From: Kitasatospora papulosa | GTDB lineage: Bacteria > Actinomycetota > Actinomycetes > Streptomycetales > Streptomycetaceae | Direction: 5' to 3' | DNA length: 64,000 bases | Assembly (NCBI RefSeq): GCF_000717245.1 | Contig: NZ_JNYQ01000001.1 | Location: 930,001-994,000, forward strand | Shown here: piece by piece, positions 33,825 through 42,353 of the stretch | How the letters are laid out: each line of letters starts with the position of its first letter | Position numbering within the stretch: the stretch's first letter is position 1 | Notes under the pieces: generated by a model | Databases searched by the model: none | Told to the model about the DNA's origin: nothing | What the model saw: the letters and a program-made list of their open reading frames with translations, nothing else | Translations under genes and position numbers: made by a program

Positions 33825-34544
33825 TTGATCTACGGCGCAATGAAGTTCTCCATCGGCGGTTCCCTGAAGCTCGCCTTCAGACCGTGGGTGGAGGGCCTGG
33901 AGAACATCCCCGCACACGGGCCGGCGATCCTCGCGAGCAACCATCTGTCGTTCTCCGACTCCTTCTTCCTGCCTGCCGTCCTCGACCGCAAGGTCACCTT
34001 CATCGCCAAGTCCGAGTACTTCACCGCGCCCGGAGTGAAGGGCAAGCTCACCGCCGCGTTCTTCAAGGGCGTCGGTCAGCTCCCGGTGGACCGCTCCGGC
34101 GGACGCGGTGCGGGGGAGGCCGCCATCAAGGCGGGTATCCAGGTGATCGAGAGCGGCGGCCTCTTCGGCATCTACCCCGAGGGCACCCGGTCGCCCGACG
34201 GACGCCTCTACCGGGGCAAGCCCGGCGGCCTGGCCCGGGTGGCCCTCGCCACGGGCGCACCCGTCATCCCCGTGGCGATGATCGACACGGAGAAGATCCA
34301 GCCGCCCGGCCAGGTGGTGCCCAGACTCATGCGGCCCGGCATCAGGATCGGCGAGCCGCTGGACTTCAGCCGCTACCAGGGCATGGACGGTGACCGCTTC
34401 ATCCTGCGTTCGGTGACCGACGAGGTCATGTACGAGATCATGAAGCTCTCCGGCCAGGAGTACGTGGACGTCTACGCGACCGCGGCCAAGCGGCAGATCG
34501 CCGAGGACGCGAAGAAGAAGGGCCAGGAGAGGCCCGACGCGTAG
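33825..34544 (+). CDS. plsC: 1-acyl-sn-glycerol-3-phosphate acyltransferase
   Basis: TTG 33825 is preceded by AGGAGG at 8 bases, giving 239 aa. The acyltransferase motifs are SNHLSFSDSFFLP (HX4D), KGVGQLPVDRSGG, YPEGTRSPDG and VIPVAMIDT. It makes phosphatidic acid from lysophosphatidic acid at the membrane. Genes on both sides (acyl-CoA ligase, esterase, EEP hydrolase) also suit lipid metabolism. Confidence 0.92.
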   Translation: MIYGAMKFSIGGSLKLAFRPWVEGLENIPAHGPAILASNHLSFSDSFFLPAVLDRKVTFIAKSEYFTAPGVKGKLTAAFFKGVGQLPVDRSGGRGAGEAAIKAGIQVIESGGLFGIYPEGTRSPDGRLYRGKPGGLARVALATGAPVIPVAMIDTEKIQPPGQVVPRLMRPGIRIGEPLDFSRYQGMDGDRFILRSVTDEVMYEIMKLSGQEYVDVYATAAKRQIAEDAKKKGQERPDA

Positions 34545-34603
34545 GGGGGCGGCGCGGGGACGTACGGCAGGGGGAGGAAACCGGGGGAGGGGACCCAGAG
34601 GAC

Positions 34604-35821
34604 ATGGCCAGGCGTGAACGGGTCGTACGGATGTCGGTCGAGCAGCCGCTGTGGCGGGCGCTGACCGCGTACCGCGTGCTGACACTCCTCTACGCCGTAC
34701 TGCTCGCCGGCTTCGGCCGCGAGAAGTACGAGCGCCCCTGGGTGGCCCTGGCCTTCCTGGCCTTCCTCGCCCTCTGGACGCTCGTCACCCTGCCCCGGGT
34801 GGCCAACGCCGCGAACTGCACGAAGCGCTTCCTCGGCCTGGACCTCACGGTCGCCCTGACCGGGATCCTGCTGACCCCGCTCGCCGACTTCGACGCCCAG
34901 CACATGGACGGCCCGACCCTCCCGTCGATCTGGACCGCGGGCTCCGTCCTCGCCTTCGCGCTCAAGGGCGGCTGGCGCTGGGCCGCCTTCGCCTCCACCC
35001 TCGTCGCCGTCGCCAACATCATCGAGCGGGGCGAGCCCAGCAGGGACACCTTCCACAACGTCGTGCTGGTCTGGGTCGCCTCCATCGCCATCGGCTACGT
35101 CGTCGAGGTGGCCCGCGCCAGTGAACGCACCCTGGCCCGCGCCCTGGAGATCGAGGCCGCGACCCGGGAGCGGGAGCGGCTCGCCCGTGACATCCACGAC
35201 AGCGTCCTCCAGGTCCTGGCCATGGTCCAGCGACGCGGCACGGCCCTGGGCGGCGAGGCCGCCGAGCTCGGCCGGATGGCCGGGGAACAGGAGGTCGCCC
35301 TGCGGACCCTCGTCTCCAGCGGCCTGGTGCCGACGACCCGGGTCTCCGAGGACAGCGCCGAGGGAGCGGTGGTCCGCGCGGTGGACACCGACGAGGCGGA
35401 GAGCGCCGAGTCCGACCTGCGTTCCCTGCTCGCCCCGCACGCCGGCTCCAGGGTCACCTTCGCGGAGCCCGGCGCCCCGGTGCTGCTCCCGGGGGAGGCG
35501 GCCCGTGAGCTCGCCGCCGCGGTGAGCGCCGCGCTGGACAACGTCAGGGCCCACGCGGGGCCGGACGCCCACGCGTGGATCCTGGTGGAGGACGAGCCGG
35601 ACGACGTGGTCGTCACCGTCCGGGACGACGGCCCGGGCATCCCGGAGGGCAGGCTCATCCAGGCGGAGGGGGAAGGACGGCTCGGAGTCGCCCTGTCGAT
35701 CCGCGGACGGCTCCGCGACCTGGGTGGCACAGCAGAGCTGATCTCGGTTCCCGGCCAGGGCACCGAGGTCGAGTTGAAGGTTCCGAAGGTTTCACGGGGG
35801 AAGGCAGGATCGGCCCGATGA
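34604..35821 (+). CDS. macS: Sensor histidine kinase MacS
   Basis: The 405-aa kinase has an N-terminal membrane domain of five to six helices (about 15-165), a short coiled coil, a NarL-type H-box (RLARDIHDSVLQVLAMVQRR, phospho-His in DIHD) and a HATPase domain (AALDNVRAHAG, VRDDGPGIPEG). The pair with the next gene matches, from memory, MacS/MacR of S. coelicolor, which affects morphology and antibiotic production. The stop overlaps the macR start by ATGA. Confidence 0.9.
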   Translation: MARRERVVRMSVEQPLWRALTAYRVLTLLYAVLLAGFGREKYERPWVALAFLAFLALWTLVTLPRVANAANCTKRFLGLDLTVALTGILLTPLADFDAQHMDGPTLPSIWTAGSVLAFALKGGWRWAAFASTLVAVANIIERGEPSRDTFHNVVLVWVASIAIGYVVEVARASERTLARALEIEAATRERERLARDIHDSVLQVLAMVQRRGTALGGEAAELGRMAGEQEVALRTLVSSGLVPTTRVSEDSAEGAVVRAVDTDEAESAESDLRSLLAPHAGSRVTFAEPGAPVLLPGEAARELAAAVSAALDNVRAHAGPDAHAWILVEDEPDDVVVTVRDDGPGIPEGRLIQAEGEGRLGVALSIRGRLRDLGGTAELISVPGQGTEVELKVPKVSRGKAGSAR

Positions 35822-36510
35822 GTACACCGAACACACAGGCGTCCGAGGAACGGGCGATCAGGGTGATGGTCGTCGACGACCATCCGATGTGGCGGGACGC
35901 GGTCGCCCGCGACCTGACCGAGTCCGGGTTCGACGTGGTCGCGACCGCCGGGGACGGCCCGGGGGCCGTCCGCCGCGCCCACGCAGCGGTCCCCGACGTC
36001 CTGGTGCTCGACCTCAATCTGCCGGGGATGCCCGGCGTCCAGGTCTGCAAGGAGCTCGTCGGTTCACAGCCCGGCCTGCGCGTCCTGGTGCTCTCCGCCA
36101 GCGGGGAGCACGCCGACGTGCTGGAGGCCGTGAAGTCCGGTGCCACCGGCTATCTGCTCAAGTCGGCCAGCACCCAGGAGCTGACCGACGCGGTGCGCGC
36201 CACCGCGGCGGGCGACCCGGTCTTCACGCCGGGCCTCGCCGGACTCGTCCTCGGCGAGTACCGCAGGCTCGCCTCCGACCCGGCCCCCGCCGCCCCGGAC
36301 CAGCCGAAGGTCCCGCAGCTCACCGACCGTGAGACGGAGGTCCTGCGGCTCGTCGCCAAGGGGCTCTCGTACAAGCAGATCGCCGAGCGTCTGGTCATCT
36401 CGCACCGCACCGTGCAGAACCACGTCCAGAACACCCTGGGCAAGCTCCAGCTGCACAACCGGGTGGAGCTCGTGCGCTACGCCATCGAGGCGGGACTCGA
36501 CGACGCCTGA
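35818..36510 (+). CDS. macR: NarL/LuxR-type response regulator MacR
   Basis: From ATG 35818 the product is 230 aa. The receiver domain has DDHPMWRDAV, phospho-acceptor Asp in VPDVLVLDLNLPG, and the Lys of YLLKSAS. The C-terminal LuxR helix-turn-helix (about 160-225) reads LTDRETEVLRLVAKGLSYKQIAERL. Frames extending upstream to 35575 lie inside macS. It is cotranscribed with macS and ends at a strong terminator. Confidence 0.93.
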   Translation: MSTPNTQASEERAIRVMVVDDHPMWRDAVARDLTESGFDVVATAGDGPGAVRRAHAAVPDVLVLDLNLPGMPGVQVCKELVGSQPGLRVLVLSASGEHADVLEAVKSGATGYLLKSASTQELTDAVRATAAGDPVFTPGLAGLVLGEYRRLASDPAPAAPDQPKVPQLTDRETEVLRLVAKGLSYKQIAERLVISHRTVQNHVQNTLGKLQLHNRVELVRYAIEAGLDDA

Positions 36511-36513
36511 CCC

Positions 36514-36566
36514 CCGGCCGGAGAGGACCCCGCCCCGAAGGCGAGGGCGGGGTCCTCTCCGGCCGG
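36514..36566 (+). terminator. Terminator after macSR
   Basis: A perfect 21-bp stem (36514-36534 with 36546-36566) lies 4 bp after the macR stop. Confidence 0.9.
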
Positions 36567-36660
36567 ATCCCGCGCCCGGTCCGCCCGGCCGCGCGGCGTC
36601 CGGGCGGCCGGGGCCGTATATTCGCGGGAACCGGCCCCGCCCCCTCACCCGGGAGACGTC

Positions 36661-37665
36661 GTGGAAATCCTGGCATTCGGCGTGCAGTCCGACGAGAAGC
36701 CACTGATCGAGAAGGCCTTCGCGGGCCTGCACGACGTCCGCTGCCTGGACGTCTTCCTCACCGAGGACACCGCCCCGATCGCCGCGGGCTACGAGATCGT
36801 CTCCACCAGCGTCAACGCCGACCTCGGGAGCCGGGTCCTGCAGACCCTCGCTGCGGGCGGCACGCAGATGATCGCCCAGCGCTCGACCGGCTTCAACAAC
36901 ATCGACCTCGACGTCGCCGAGCGGCTCGCCCTGCGCGTCGCCCGGGTCTCGTACTACTCGCCCTACTCCGTCGCCGAATTCGCCTGGACCCTGGCCATGG
37001 CCGTCAACCGCCGTATCGTCCGCGCGGTGAGCCGCACCCGTGACTTCGACTTCCGGCTGGACGGACTCCTCGGCCGCGACATGCACGGCCGCACGGCCGG
37101 AGTGCTCGGCACCGGGAAGATCGGCGAGGCGTTCGCCCGGATCGCCCACGGCTTCGGCATGAACCTGCTCGGCTGGGACGTCGCCGAGAACCCCGCCTGC
37201 ACCGCGCTCGGCATGACCTACGTGGACAAGGAGCAGCTCCTGGCCGAGGCCGATCTGATCAGCCTCCACGTGCCGCTGCTCCCGGCCACACAGCACCTCA
37301 TCGACGAGCGGGCCCTCTCCGCGATGAAGGACGACGCCATCCTGGTCAACTCCAGCCGGGGCGGCCTCGTCGACACCCGCGCCCTCGTCGGAGAACTCCG
37401 GGCCGGCCGCTTCACCGGGGTCGGACTGGACGTCTACGAGGCGGAGGCGGGGCTCTTCTACGTCGACAAGTCCGTGGAGGGCATCGACGACGACACCCTC
37501 GCCCGGCTCGTCACCTTCCCCAACGTCATCGTGACCTCCCACCAGGCGTACTACACGCGGGACGCCGTCGGGCAGATCATCGACGCCACCGTGCGGAACG
37601 TCACCGACTACCTGGCGGGCCGCCGCAGCGACAACGTCCTGGTGCCGGCGCTCCCGCCGCGCTGA
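36661..37665 (+). CDS. D-2-hydroxyacid dehydrogenase (D-lactate dehydrogenase-like)
   Basis: The 334-aa NAD enzyme has the Rossmann motif GVLGTGKIGEAFARIA, the catalytic Arg in NSSRGGLVDTRAL, the Glu in DVYEAEAGLFY and the His in TSHQAYYT. The pattern SVAEFAWTLAMAV and the FYVDKS stretch are typical of fermentative D-LDH (LdhA). It reduces pyruvate to D-lactate (family inference). GTG 36661 has GGGAGACGTC upstream. Confidence 0.9.
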   Translation: MEILAFGVQSDEKPLIEKAFAGLHDVRCLDVFLTEDTAPIAAGYEIVSTSVNADLGSRVLQTLAAGGTQMIAQRSTGFNNIDLDVAERLALRVARVSYYSPYSVAEFAWTLAMAVNRRIVRAVSRTRDFDFRLDGLLGRDMHGRTAGVLGTGKIGEAFARIAHGFGMNLLGWDVAENPACTALGMTYVDKEQLLAEADLISLHVPLLPATQHLIDERALSAMKDDAILVNSSRGGLVDTRALVGELRAGRFTGVGLDVYEAEAGLFYVDKSVEGIDDDTLARLVTFPNVIVTSHQAYYTRDAVGQIIDATVRNVTDYLAGRRSDNVLVPALPPR

Positions 37666-37698
37666 CCCGGCGGGAGCCCACCGGCCCCGGCGGCTTCC

Positions 37699-39639
37699 TC
37701 AGCCGGCTACCGGCAGTGCCGTCAGCAGCCCGGCCACGATCGTGGCCCCGCGCAGCGTCAGCACCGACTCCGGGTGGAACTGCACCGACGCGAAGCCCCG
37801 GCCCCGCAGCGCGTGCAGCTCGCCGGACACCGTGTCCCTGCTCGCCTCGATGCCGTGCGCATCCAGCTCCGCGGCCGCCGCGTCGTCGCAGAGCGCGGTG
37901 AAGCTGTTGTAGAAGCCCACGGTCTCGGGCCTGCCGAACAGCTCGATCCGGGTCTGCGCCCCCTGGTACGGCACGGCCTTCCGCGCGATCTCCAGGCCCA
38001 GCTCCGCCGCGATCAGCTCGTGGCCGAGGCAGACGCCGAGCAGGCCGTGCCGGTGTTCCCGCACCAGCCCGGCGGTCAGCTCCCGCAGCAGCCGCATCTT
38101 CGGATCGGCCGTGTCCCCCGGATTCCCGGGGCCCGGGCCCAGCACCACGGGCCCCTCGTGGGCCCGCACGGTCTCGCGCAGCCCGGCTTCGTCGTACCGG
38201 CGGACCGACACCGTCAGGCCCGAGGAGCGCAGCAGGTGCGCCAGCATCGCCGTGAAGGTGTCCTCGCCGTCGACCACCAGCGCGTGGCCGCGCAGGTCCC
38301 GCGTGCGCTCCTGCATGCGCAGCCAGAAGGGGGCCAGCCCGCCGCGCCGGTCGTCCAGGGCCGCCTGGACCCGCGGGTCGGAGGCCAGCCGCGGACGGTC
38401 CGCCTCCGACTCCGGACGGCCCGGCCGGACGCCCAGCGCCGCGAGCACCCCGGCCGCCTTCGCGTGGGTCTCGGCGACCTCGCCCGCCGGATCGGAGTGG
38501 CGCACCAGCGTCGCCCCCACCGGCACCCGCAGCCGGCCCTCCGCCGAGATGTCGGCGGTCCGGATCAGGATCGGCGAGTCCAGCGTCTGGGCACCTCCGG
38601 GCTCCTGGCCCACCAGCGCCAGGGCGCCCGCGTAGTAGCCGCGTCCTCCGGGCTCGTACCGCTCGATCACCCGGCAGGCGTTCTGGACGGGGGAGCCGGT
38701 GACCGTCGCCGCGAACATGGTCTCCCTGAGGACCTCGCGCACGTCCAGCGAGGACCTCCCGCGCAGCTCGTACTCCGTGTGCGCGAGATGGGCCATCTCC
38801 TTCAGCCGCGGCCCGATCACGACCCCGCCCATGTCGCCGACGGTGCACATCATCTTGAGCTCCTCGTCGACCACCATGGAGAGCTCCTCGGTCTCCTTGC
38901 GGTCGCCGAGGAAGGCCAGCAGGCCCTCGGCGCTCGGCCCCTCGGCCGGGTAGCGGTAGGTCCCGCTGATCGGGTTCATCACCACGGTCCCGCCGGACAT
39001 CCGCACATGGACCTCGGGACTGGCGCCGACCAGCGTCCGCCCGCCCGGTCCCGGCCGCCCGGACGCGGAGGCGTCCCCCGTGTGGACGACGAACGTCCAG
39101 TACGCCCCGCGCTCACCGGCCAGCAGCCGCCGGAACAGCGCCAGCGCGTCCGCACGGCCGAAGCCCGGGATCTCGCCGCCGAAGGTCCGCCGGATCACGA
39201 AGTTGGCGCCCTCGCCCTGCCCGATCTCGTCCTCGACGACCCGGCGGACGATGTCCTCGTACGCCTCGTCCGGGACGTCGAAGGCGCCGCCCTCGACCCG
39301 CACGTCATGGGCGGGCAGGTGCGCGAGCACCTCGGCCAGCGGCAGCTCGCGCACCCGGTCGGCGACCAGCACGGCCAGCGGGGTCCCGTCGTCCCGCACG
39401 TCGAAACCGCGCTCGGCGATCTGCCGGAAGGGCACCAGGGCCAGCGAGGGCCCTTCTCCCACCGGGATGTCGGCGAGCCGTGCGGCCTCCACCACCGCCC
39501 CGGTCAGCACCTCGACGGTGTCGTGGTCCCGGCCGGGCGTGCGCCTGCGCAGCAGCGCGAAGGGCGGGGCGTCGTCACGGAGCAGGTCGGACAGGACCGA
39601 CGCGGCGTCCTCGGCACGGTCGGGCACGGTCTCGGGCAT
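37699..39639 (-). CDS. trpE: Fused anthranilate synthase (TrpE-TrpG type)
   Basis: ATG 39639 has GAGGAA 6 bases upstream; the product has 646 aa. The N-terminal part is TrpE (about 1-430: GASPEVHVRM, NPISGTYRYP, DRKETEELSMVVDEELKMM, TVTGSPVQNACRVI and YYAGALALVG). The C-terminal part is a class I glutamine amidotransferase (about 445-646: GPGPGNPGD, nucleophile in LLGVCLGHELIA, and VQFHPESVL). A single chain thus makes anthranilate from chorismate. The upstream Trp leader makes it tryptophan-controlled. Reading frames upstream of 39639 run across the attenuator and are not translated as part of it. Confidence 0.94.
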   Translation of the reverse strand: MPETVPDRAEDAASVLSDLLRDDAPPFALLRRRTPGRDHDTVEVLTGAVVEAARLADIPVGEGPSLALVPFRQIAERGFDVRDDGTPLAVLVADRVRELPLAEVLAHLPAHDVRVEGGAFDVPDEAYEDIVRRVVEDEIGQGEGANFVIRRTFGGEIPGFGRADALALFRRLLAGERGAYWTFVVHTGDASASGRPGPGGRTLVGASPEVHVRMSGGTVVMNPISGTYRYPAEGPSAEGLLAFLGDRKETEELSMVVDEELKMMCTVGDMGGVVIGPRLKEMAHLAHTEYELRGRSSLDVREVLRETMFAATVTGSPVQNACRVIERYEPGGRGYYAGALALVGQEPGGAQTLDSPILIRTADISAEGRLRVPVGATLVRHSDPAGEVAETHAKAAGVLAALGVRPGRPESEADRPRLASDPRVQAALDDRRGGLAPFWLRMQERTRDLRGHALVVDGEDTFTAMLAHLLRSSGLTVSVRRYDEAGLRETVRAHEGPVVLGPGPGNPGDTADPKMRLLRELTAGLVREHRHGLLGVCLGHELIAAELGLEIARKAVPYQGAQTRIELFGRPETVGFYNSFTALCDDAAAAELDAHGIEASRDTVSGELHALRGRGFASVQFHPESVLTLRGATIVAGLLTALPVAG

Positions 39640-39690
39640 GTGCGTTCCTCTTCCTGAGGGAGGAACGGCTCCCGGCGCCGAAACGCAGAG

Positions 39691-39713
39691 AAGGCCGCCC
39701 CCCGGGCGGCCTT
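39691..39713 (-). terminator. trp attenuator terminator hairpin
   Basis: AAGGCCGCCC (39691-39700) pairs with GGGCGGCCTT (39704-39713). On the minus strand it comes after the leader peptide stop and before the trpE ribosome binding site. Confidence 0.75.
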
Positions 39714-39737
39714 CGCGAAGTCTGTACGCGCGATGAG

Positions 39738-39794
39738 TCAGCGGGCCGCCGGATGAGCGGTCCACCACCAGTTCTGGGTCGTCTGCGCGAACAT
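39738..39794 (-). CDS. trpL: Trp-rich leader peptide (attenuator)
   Basis: An 18-codon ORF reads MFAQTTQNWWWTAHPAAR, with three consecutive Trp codons. Starved ribosomes would stall there and prevent the terminator hairpin at 39691-39713 from forming. TAGGGT at 39802-39807 leaves only 7 bases to the ATG, so the transcript is probably leaderless. Trp-leader attenuators of this kind are known in actinobacteria. Confidence 0.9.
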   Translation of the reverse strand: MFAQTTQNWWWTAHPAAR

Positions 39795-39801
39795 GCCCCG
39801 C

Positions 39802-39807
39802 ACCCTA
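39802..39807 (-). promoter_or_regulatory. -10 box of the trpL-trpE promoter
   Basis: TAGGGT on the minus strand just upstream of trpL. The -35 region is weak. Confidence 0.5.
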
Positions 39808-39879
39808 TCGGAAGTGGTGGACGGACGGGCGCGCGTCTCATGTGTTGAGCGGCCGGACGGGACGGGCTCGCGCACCCCG

Positions 39880-39885
39880 TAATGT
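39880..39885 (+). promoter_or_regulatory. -10 box of the DAHP synthase promoter
   Basis: TAATGT ends 7 bases before GTG 39893, which implies a leaderless mRNA. The two divergent -10 boxes are about 75 bp apart. Confidence 0.5.
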
Positions 39886-39892
39886 TGTGGAT

Positions 39893-41245
39893 GTGACCGT
39901 GAACGCCAATACCTCCGTCGCCGGTGGCCACACCTGGCGAGACCTTCCCGCGGCGCAGCAGCCCGAGTACCCCGATGCCGAGGCTCTGCGCGACGTACTC
40001 GCGGACCTCGAGTCGTATCCTCCGCTCGTCTTCGCGGGCGAGTGCGACCAGCTGCGCGCCCGCCTGGGAGCCGTCGCCAAGGGCGAGGCGTTCCTGCTGC
40101 AGGGCGGTGACTGCGCCGAGGCCTTCGACGGCGTGTCCGCCGAGCACATCCGGGCCAAGCTGAAGACCCTGCTCCAGATGAGCGCCGTTCTGACGTACGC
40201 GGCCTCCGTGCCGGTCGTCAAGATCGGCCGGATCGCGGGGCAGTACTCCAAGCCGCGCTCCAAGCCGACCGAGACCCGCGACGGCGTGACGCTGCCGACC
40301 TACCGCGGCGACTCCGTCAACGGCTTCGAGTTCACCGAGGCCGCCCGGATCCCGGACCCCCAGCGGCTGAAGCAGATGTACCACGCGTCCGCTTCCACGC
40401 TGAACCTGGTGCGCGCCTTCACCACCGGTGGGTACGCGGACCTGCGCCAGGTGCACGCCTGGAACCAGGACTTCGTGAAGTCCTCGCCGTCCGGGCAGCG
40501 TTACGAGGCCCTGGCGCGCGAGATCGACAACGCGCTGAACTTCATGAAGGCCTGCGGCACGGACCCGGCCGAGTTCAAGGCCGTCGAGTTCTACGCCTCG
40601 CACGAGGCCCTGCTGCTCGACTACGAGTCGTCGCTGACCCGCACCGACTCGCGGACCGGCCAGCTGTACGACACGTCGGGCCACATGGTCTGGGTCGGTG
40701 AGCGCACCCGCCAGATGGACGGCGCGCACATCGAGTTCGCCTCGAAGATCCGCAACCCCATCGGGATCAAGCTCGGCCCCACGACGACCGTCGACGAGGC
40801 GCTCGGCTACATCGACCGCCTCGACCCCGAGCGTGAGCCGGGCCGGCTGACCTTCATCGTCCGCATGGGCGCGGACAAGGTCCGCGACAGGCTCCCCGAG
40901 CTGGTCGAGAAGGTCACCGCCTCCGGAGCCGAGGTGGTGTGGGTGACCGACCCGATGCACGGCAACACCTTCGAGGCCGCCTCCGGCCACAAGACGCGCC
41001 GCTTCGACGACGTCCTGGACGAGGTCAAGGGCTTCTTCGAGGTGCACAAGCAGCTCGGGACGCACCCCGGCGGCATCCACGTCGAGCTCACCGGTGACGA
41101 CGTCACCGAGTGCGTCGGCGGCGGCCACGAGATCTTCGTGGACGACCTGCACCAGCGCTACGAGACGGCCTGCGACCCGCGGCTCAACCGGAGCCAGTCC
41201 CTGGACCTGGCCTTCCTGGTCGCCGAGATGTACCGCGACCAGTAG
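39893..41245 (+). CDS. Class II (plant-type) DAHP synthase
   Basis: The 450-aa enzyme condenses PEP and erythrose-4-phosphate, the first shikimate-pathway step. Family markers are AGECDQLRARL, LQGGDCAEAF (metal-site Cys), KIGRIAGQYSKPRS, GEYASHEALLLDYE-like EFYASHEALLLDY, HMVWVGERTRQ, GIKLGPTT, WVTDPMHGNT (metal His) and GGIHVELTGDDVTECVGG. I use GTG 39893 (VTVNANTSV) by homology and by the -10 position; the frame opens to 39842. Its divergence from the Trp-controlled anthranilate synthase couples the entry and branch points of the pathway. Confidence 0.95.
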   Translation: MTVNANTSVAGGHTWRDLPAAQQPEYPDAEALRDVLADLESYPPLVFAGECDQLRARLGAVAKGEAFLLQGGDCAEAFDGVSAEHIRAKLKTLLQMSAVLTYAASVPVVKIGRIAGQYSKPRSKPTETRDGVTLPTYRGDSVNGFEFTEAARIPDPQRLKQMYHASASTLNLVRAFTTGGYADLRQVHAWNQDFVKSSPSGQRYEALAREIDNALNFMKACGTDPAEFKAVEFYASHEALLLDYESSLTRTDSRTGQLYDTSGHMVWVGERTRQMDGAHIEFASKIRNPIGIKLGPTTTVDEALGYIDRLDPEREPGRLTFIVRMGADKVRDRLPELVEKVTASGAEVVWVTDPMHGNTFEAASGHKTRRFDDVLDEVKGFFEVHKQLGTHPGGIHVELTGDDVTECVGGGHEIFVDDLHQRYETACDPRLNRSQSLDLAFLVAEMYRDQ

Positions 41246-41260
41246 GACCACCCCGTACGA

Positions 41261-41303
41261 CGCCTGTGGGGCACGGATCGATGTGATCCGTGCCCCACAG
41301 GCG
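41261..41303 (+). terminator. Terminator after DAHP synthase
   Basis: A perfect 19-bp stem (41261-41279 with 41285-41303) around a GATGT loop, 15 bp after the stop. Confidence 0.9.
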
Positions 41304-41340
41304 TACCGGGGCTTTTGCGGCCGGAGCCACGCGGGTAAGG

Positions 41341-41359
41341 TTAGGTTAGCCTCACCGGG
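41341..41359 (+). promoter_or_regulatory. Iron box (IdeR/DmdR site) upstream of bfd
   Basis: TTAGGTTAGCCTCACCGGG fits the 19-bp actinobacterial iron box TTAGGTTAGGCTAACCTAA at 14 of 19 positions, with the first nine identical. A direct repeat AGGTTAGGTTAG overlaps its left half. The iron-loaded repressor would shut off bfd. Confidence 0.75.
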
Positions 41360-41403
41360 AAATCGGGACGGCGCAGCGATCGACCCGTCGGGAGGTGAAC
41401 CGC

Positions 41404-41673
41404 ATGTTCGTATGTTCCTGCTTCGGCATCACGGAGGACCAGGTCAAGAAGCATGCGGACGGCGGCGCGTGCACGCCCCGGCAGATCGCCTCCGCCTGCA
41501 AGGCCGGCACCGACTGCGGCGGCTGCGTCCGCAGGATCCAGGCGCTGCTCGGCCGTGGCGACCAGCCGCGCCGCGATCTCACCGAGAGGCGCGCGGCACC
41601 GGCGGGCACCCCGGCCGGCGCGCCCGCCGCCCTCGGCGCCACGCCGGACGTCAGGCTCCCCGACGCCGCCTGA
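41404..41673 (+). CDS. bfd: Bacterioferritin-associated ferredoxin
   Basis: ATG 41404 with GGAGGTG 7 bases upstream gives 89 aa. The [2Fe-2S] cluster ligands CSC (FVCSCFG) and CxxC (AGTDCGGCVRRIQ) define the Bfd fold in the first 55 residues; the rest is a disordered Ala/Pro tail. Bfd reduces ferric iron stored in bacterioferritin so that it can be released. The iron box and the convergent bfr gene fit this role. Confidence 0.92.
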   Translation: MFVCSCFGITEDQVKKHADGGACTPRQIASACKAGTDCGGCVRRIQALLGRGDQPRRDLTERRAAPAGTPAGAPAALGATPDVRLPDAA

Positions 41674-41717
41674 GGCGCCCTGCCGGGACCTCGGGCCCGC
41701 CGCGCCGCCCCGGGGGA

Positions 41718-42197
41718 TCAGCTTTCCGGCTGCTCGATCAGCTGCGCGATGTAAAGCGGCTCACCGAGCTTCTCGATCAGCTCCAGCTGGGTGTCGAGAT
41801 AGTCGATGTGGTGTTCCTCGTCCTCGAGAATGGACTCGAAGATGTTCGCGGAGGTGACGTCACCCTTGCCGCGCATCACGTCGATGCCCCGCCTGAGGCG
41901 GTCGATCGCCTCCACCTCGACCTGACGGTCGGCCTGGAACATCTCGGTGACGGTCTGACCGACCCGGACGTGGAAGAGCCGCTGATAGTTGGGCAGGCCG
42001 TCCAGGAACAGGATCCGGTCGGTGAGGATCTCCGCGTGCTTCATCTCGTCGAACGATTCCGACCGGGTGTACTTGGCGAGCTTCGTCCAGCCGAAGTTCT
42101 CCTGCATCTTCGCGTGCAGGAAGTACTGATTGATGGCAGTCAATTCGGCGGTCAGCTGTTCGTTGAGGAACTCGAGGACCTCGGGGTCGCCCTGCAT
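41718..42197 (-). CDS. bfr: Bacterioferritin
   Basis: ATG 42197 has GGAAGGAG 8 bases upstream and gives the expected 159 aa. The four-helix ferritin pattern is complete: ferroxidase residues in LTAELTAINQYFLHAKM and EILEDEEHHIDYL-like SILEDEEHHIDYLD, and the haem-binding Met in FDEMKHAEILTDR. It stores iron as a 24-mer. It lies tail to tail with bfd. Confidence 0.95.
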   Translation of the reverse strand: MQGDPEVLEFLNEQLTAELTAINQYFLHAKMQENFGWTKLAKYTRSESFDEMKHAEILTDRILFLDGLPNYQRLFHVRVGQTVTEMFQADRQVEVEAIDRLRRGIDVMRGKGDVTSANIFESILEDEEHHIDYLDTQLELIEKLGEPLYIAQLIEQPES

Positions 42198-42353
42198 CGC
42201 AGAGGCTCCTTCCAACCGGTGAACTGGGCACGTTTCCGGCGCATCCTCGCATCGGCCCCCCCGGCCGTCCAGTAAGTGCACGCTTAGTATGAGTTGCCCG
42301 AATCGACTCTCCCCTGGTCATGACCACCCCTGCCTGTCTGTCACCATGGAGGC

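Noticed and set aside
42271..42288. AGTAAGTGCACGCTTAGT, resembling a TetR-type operator
   Set aside because: The arms match at only about 12 of 18 positions and no cognate regulator is adjacent.
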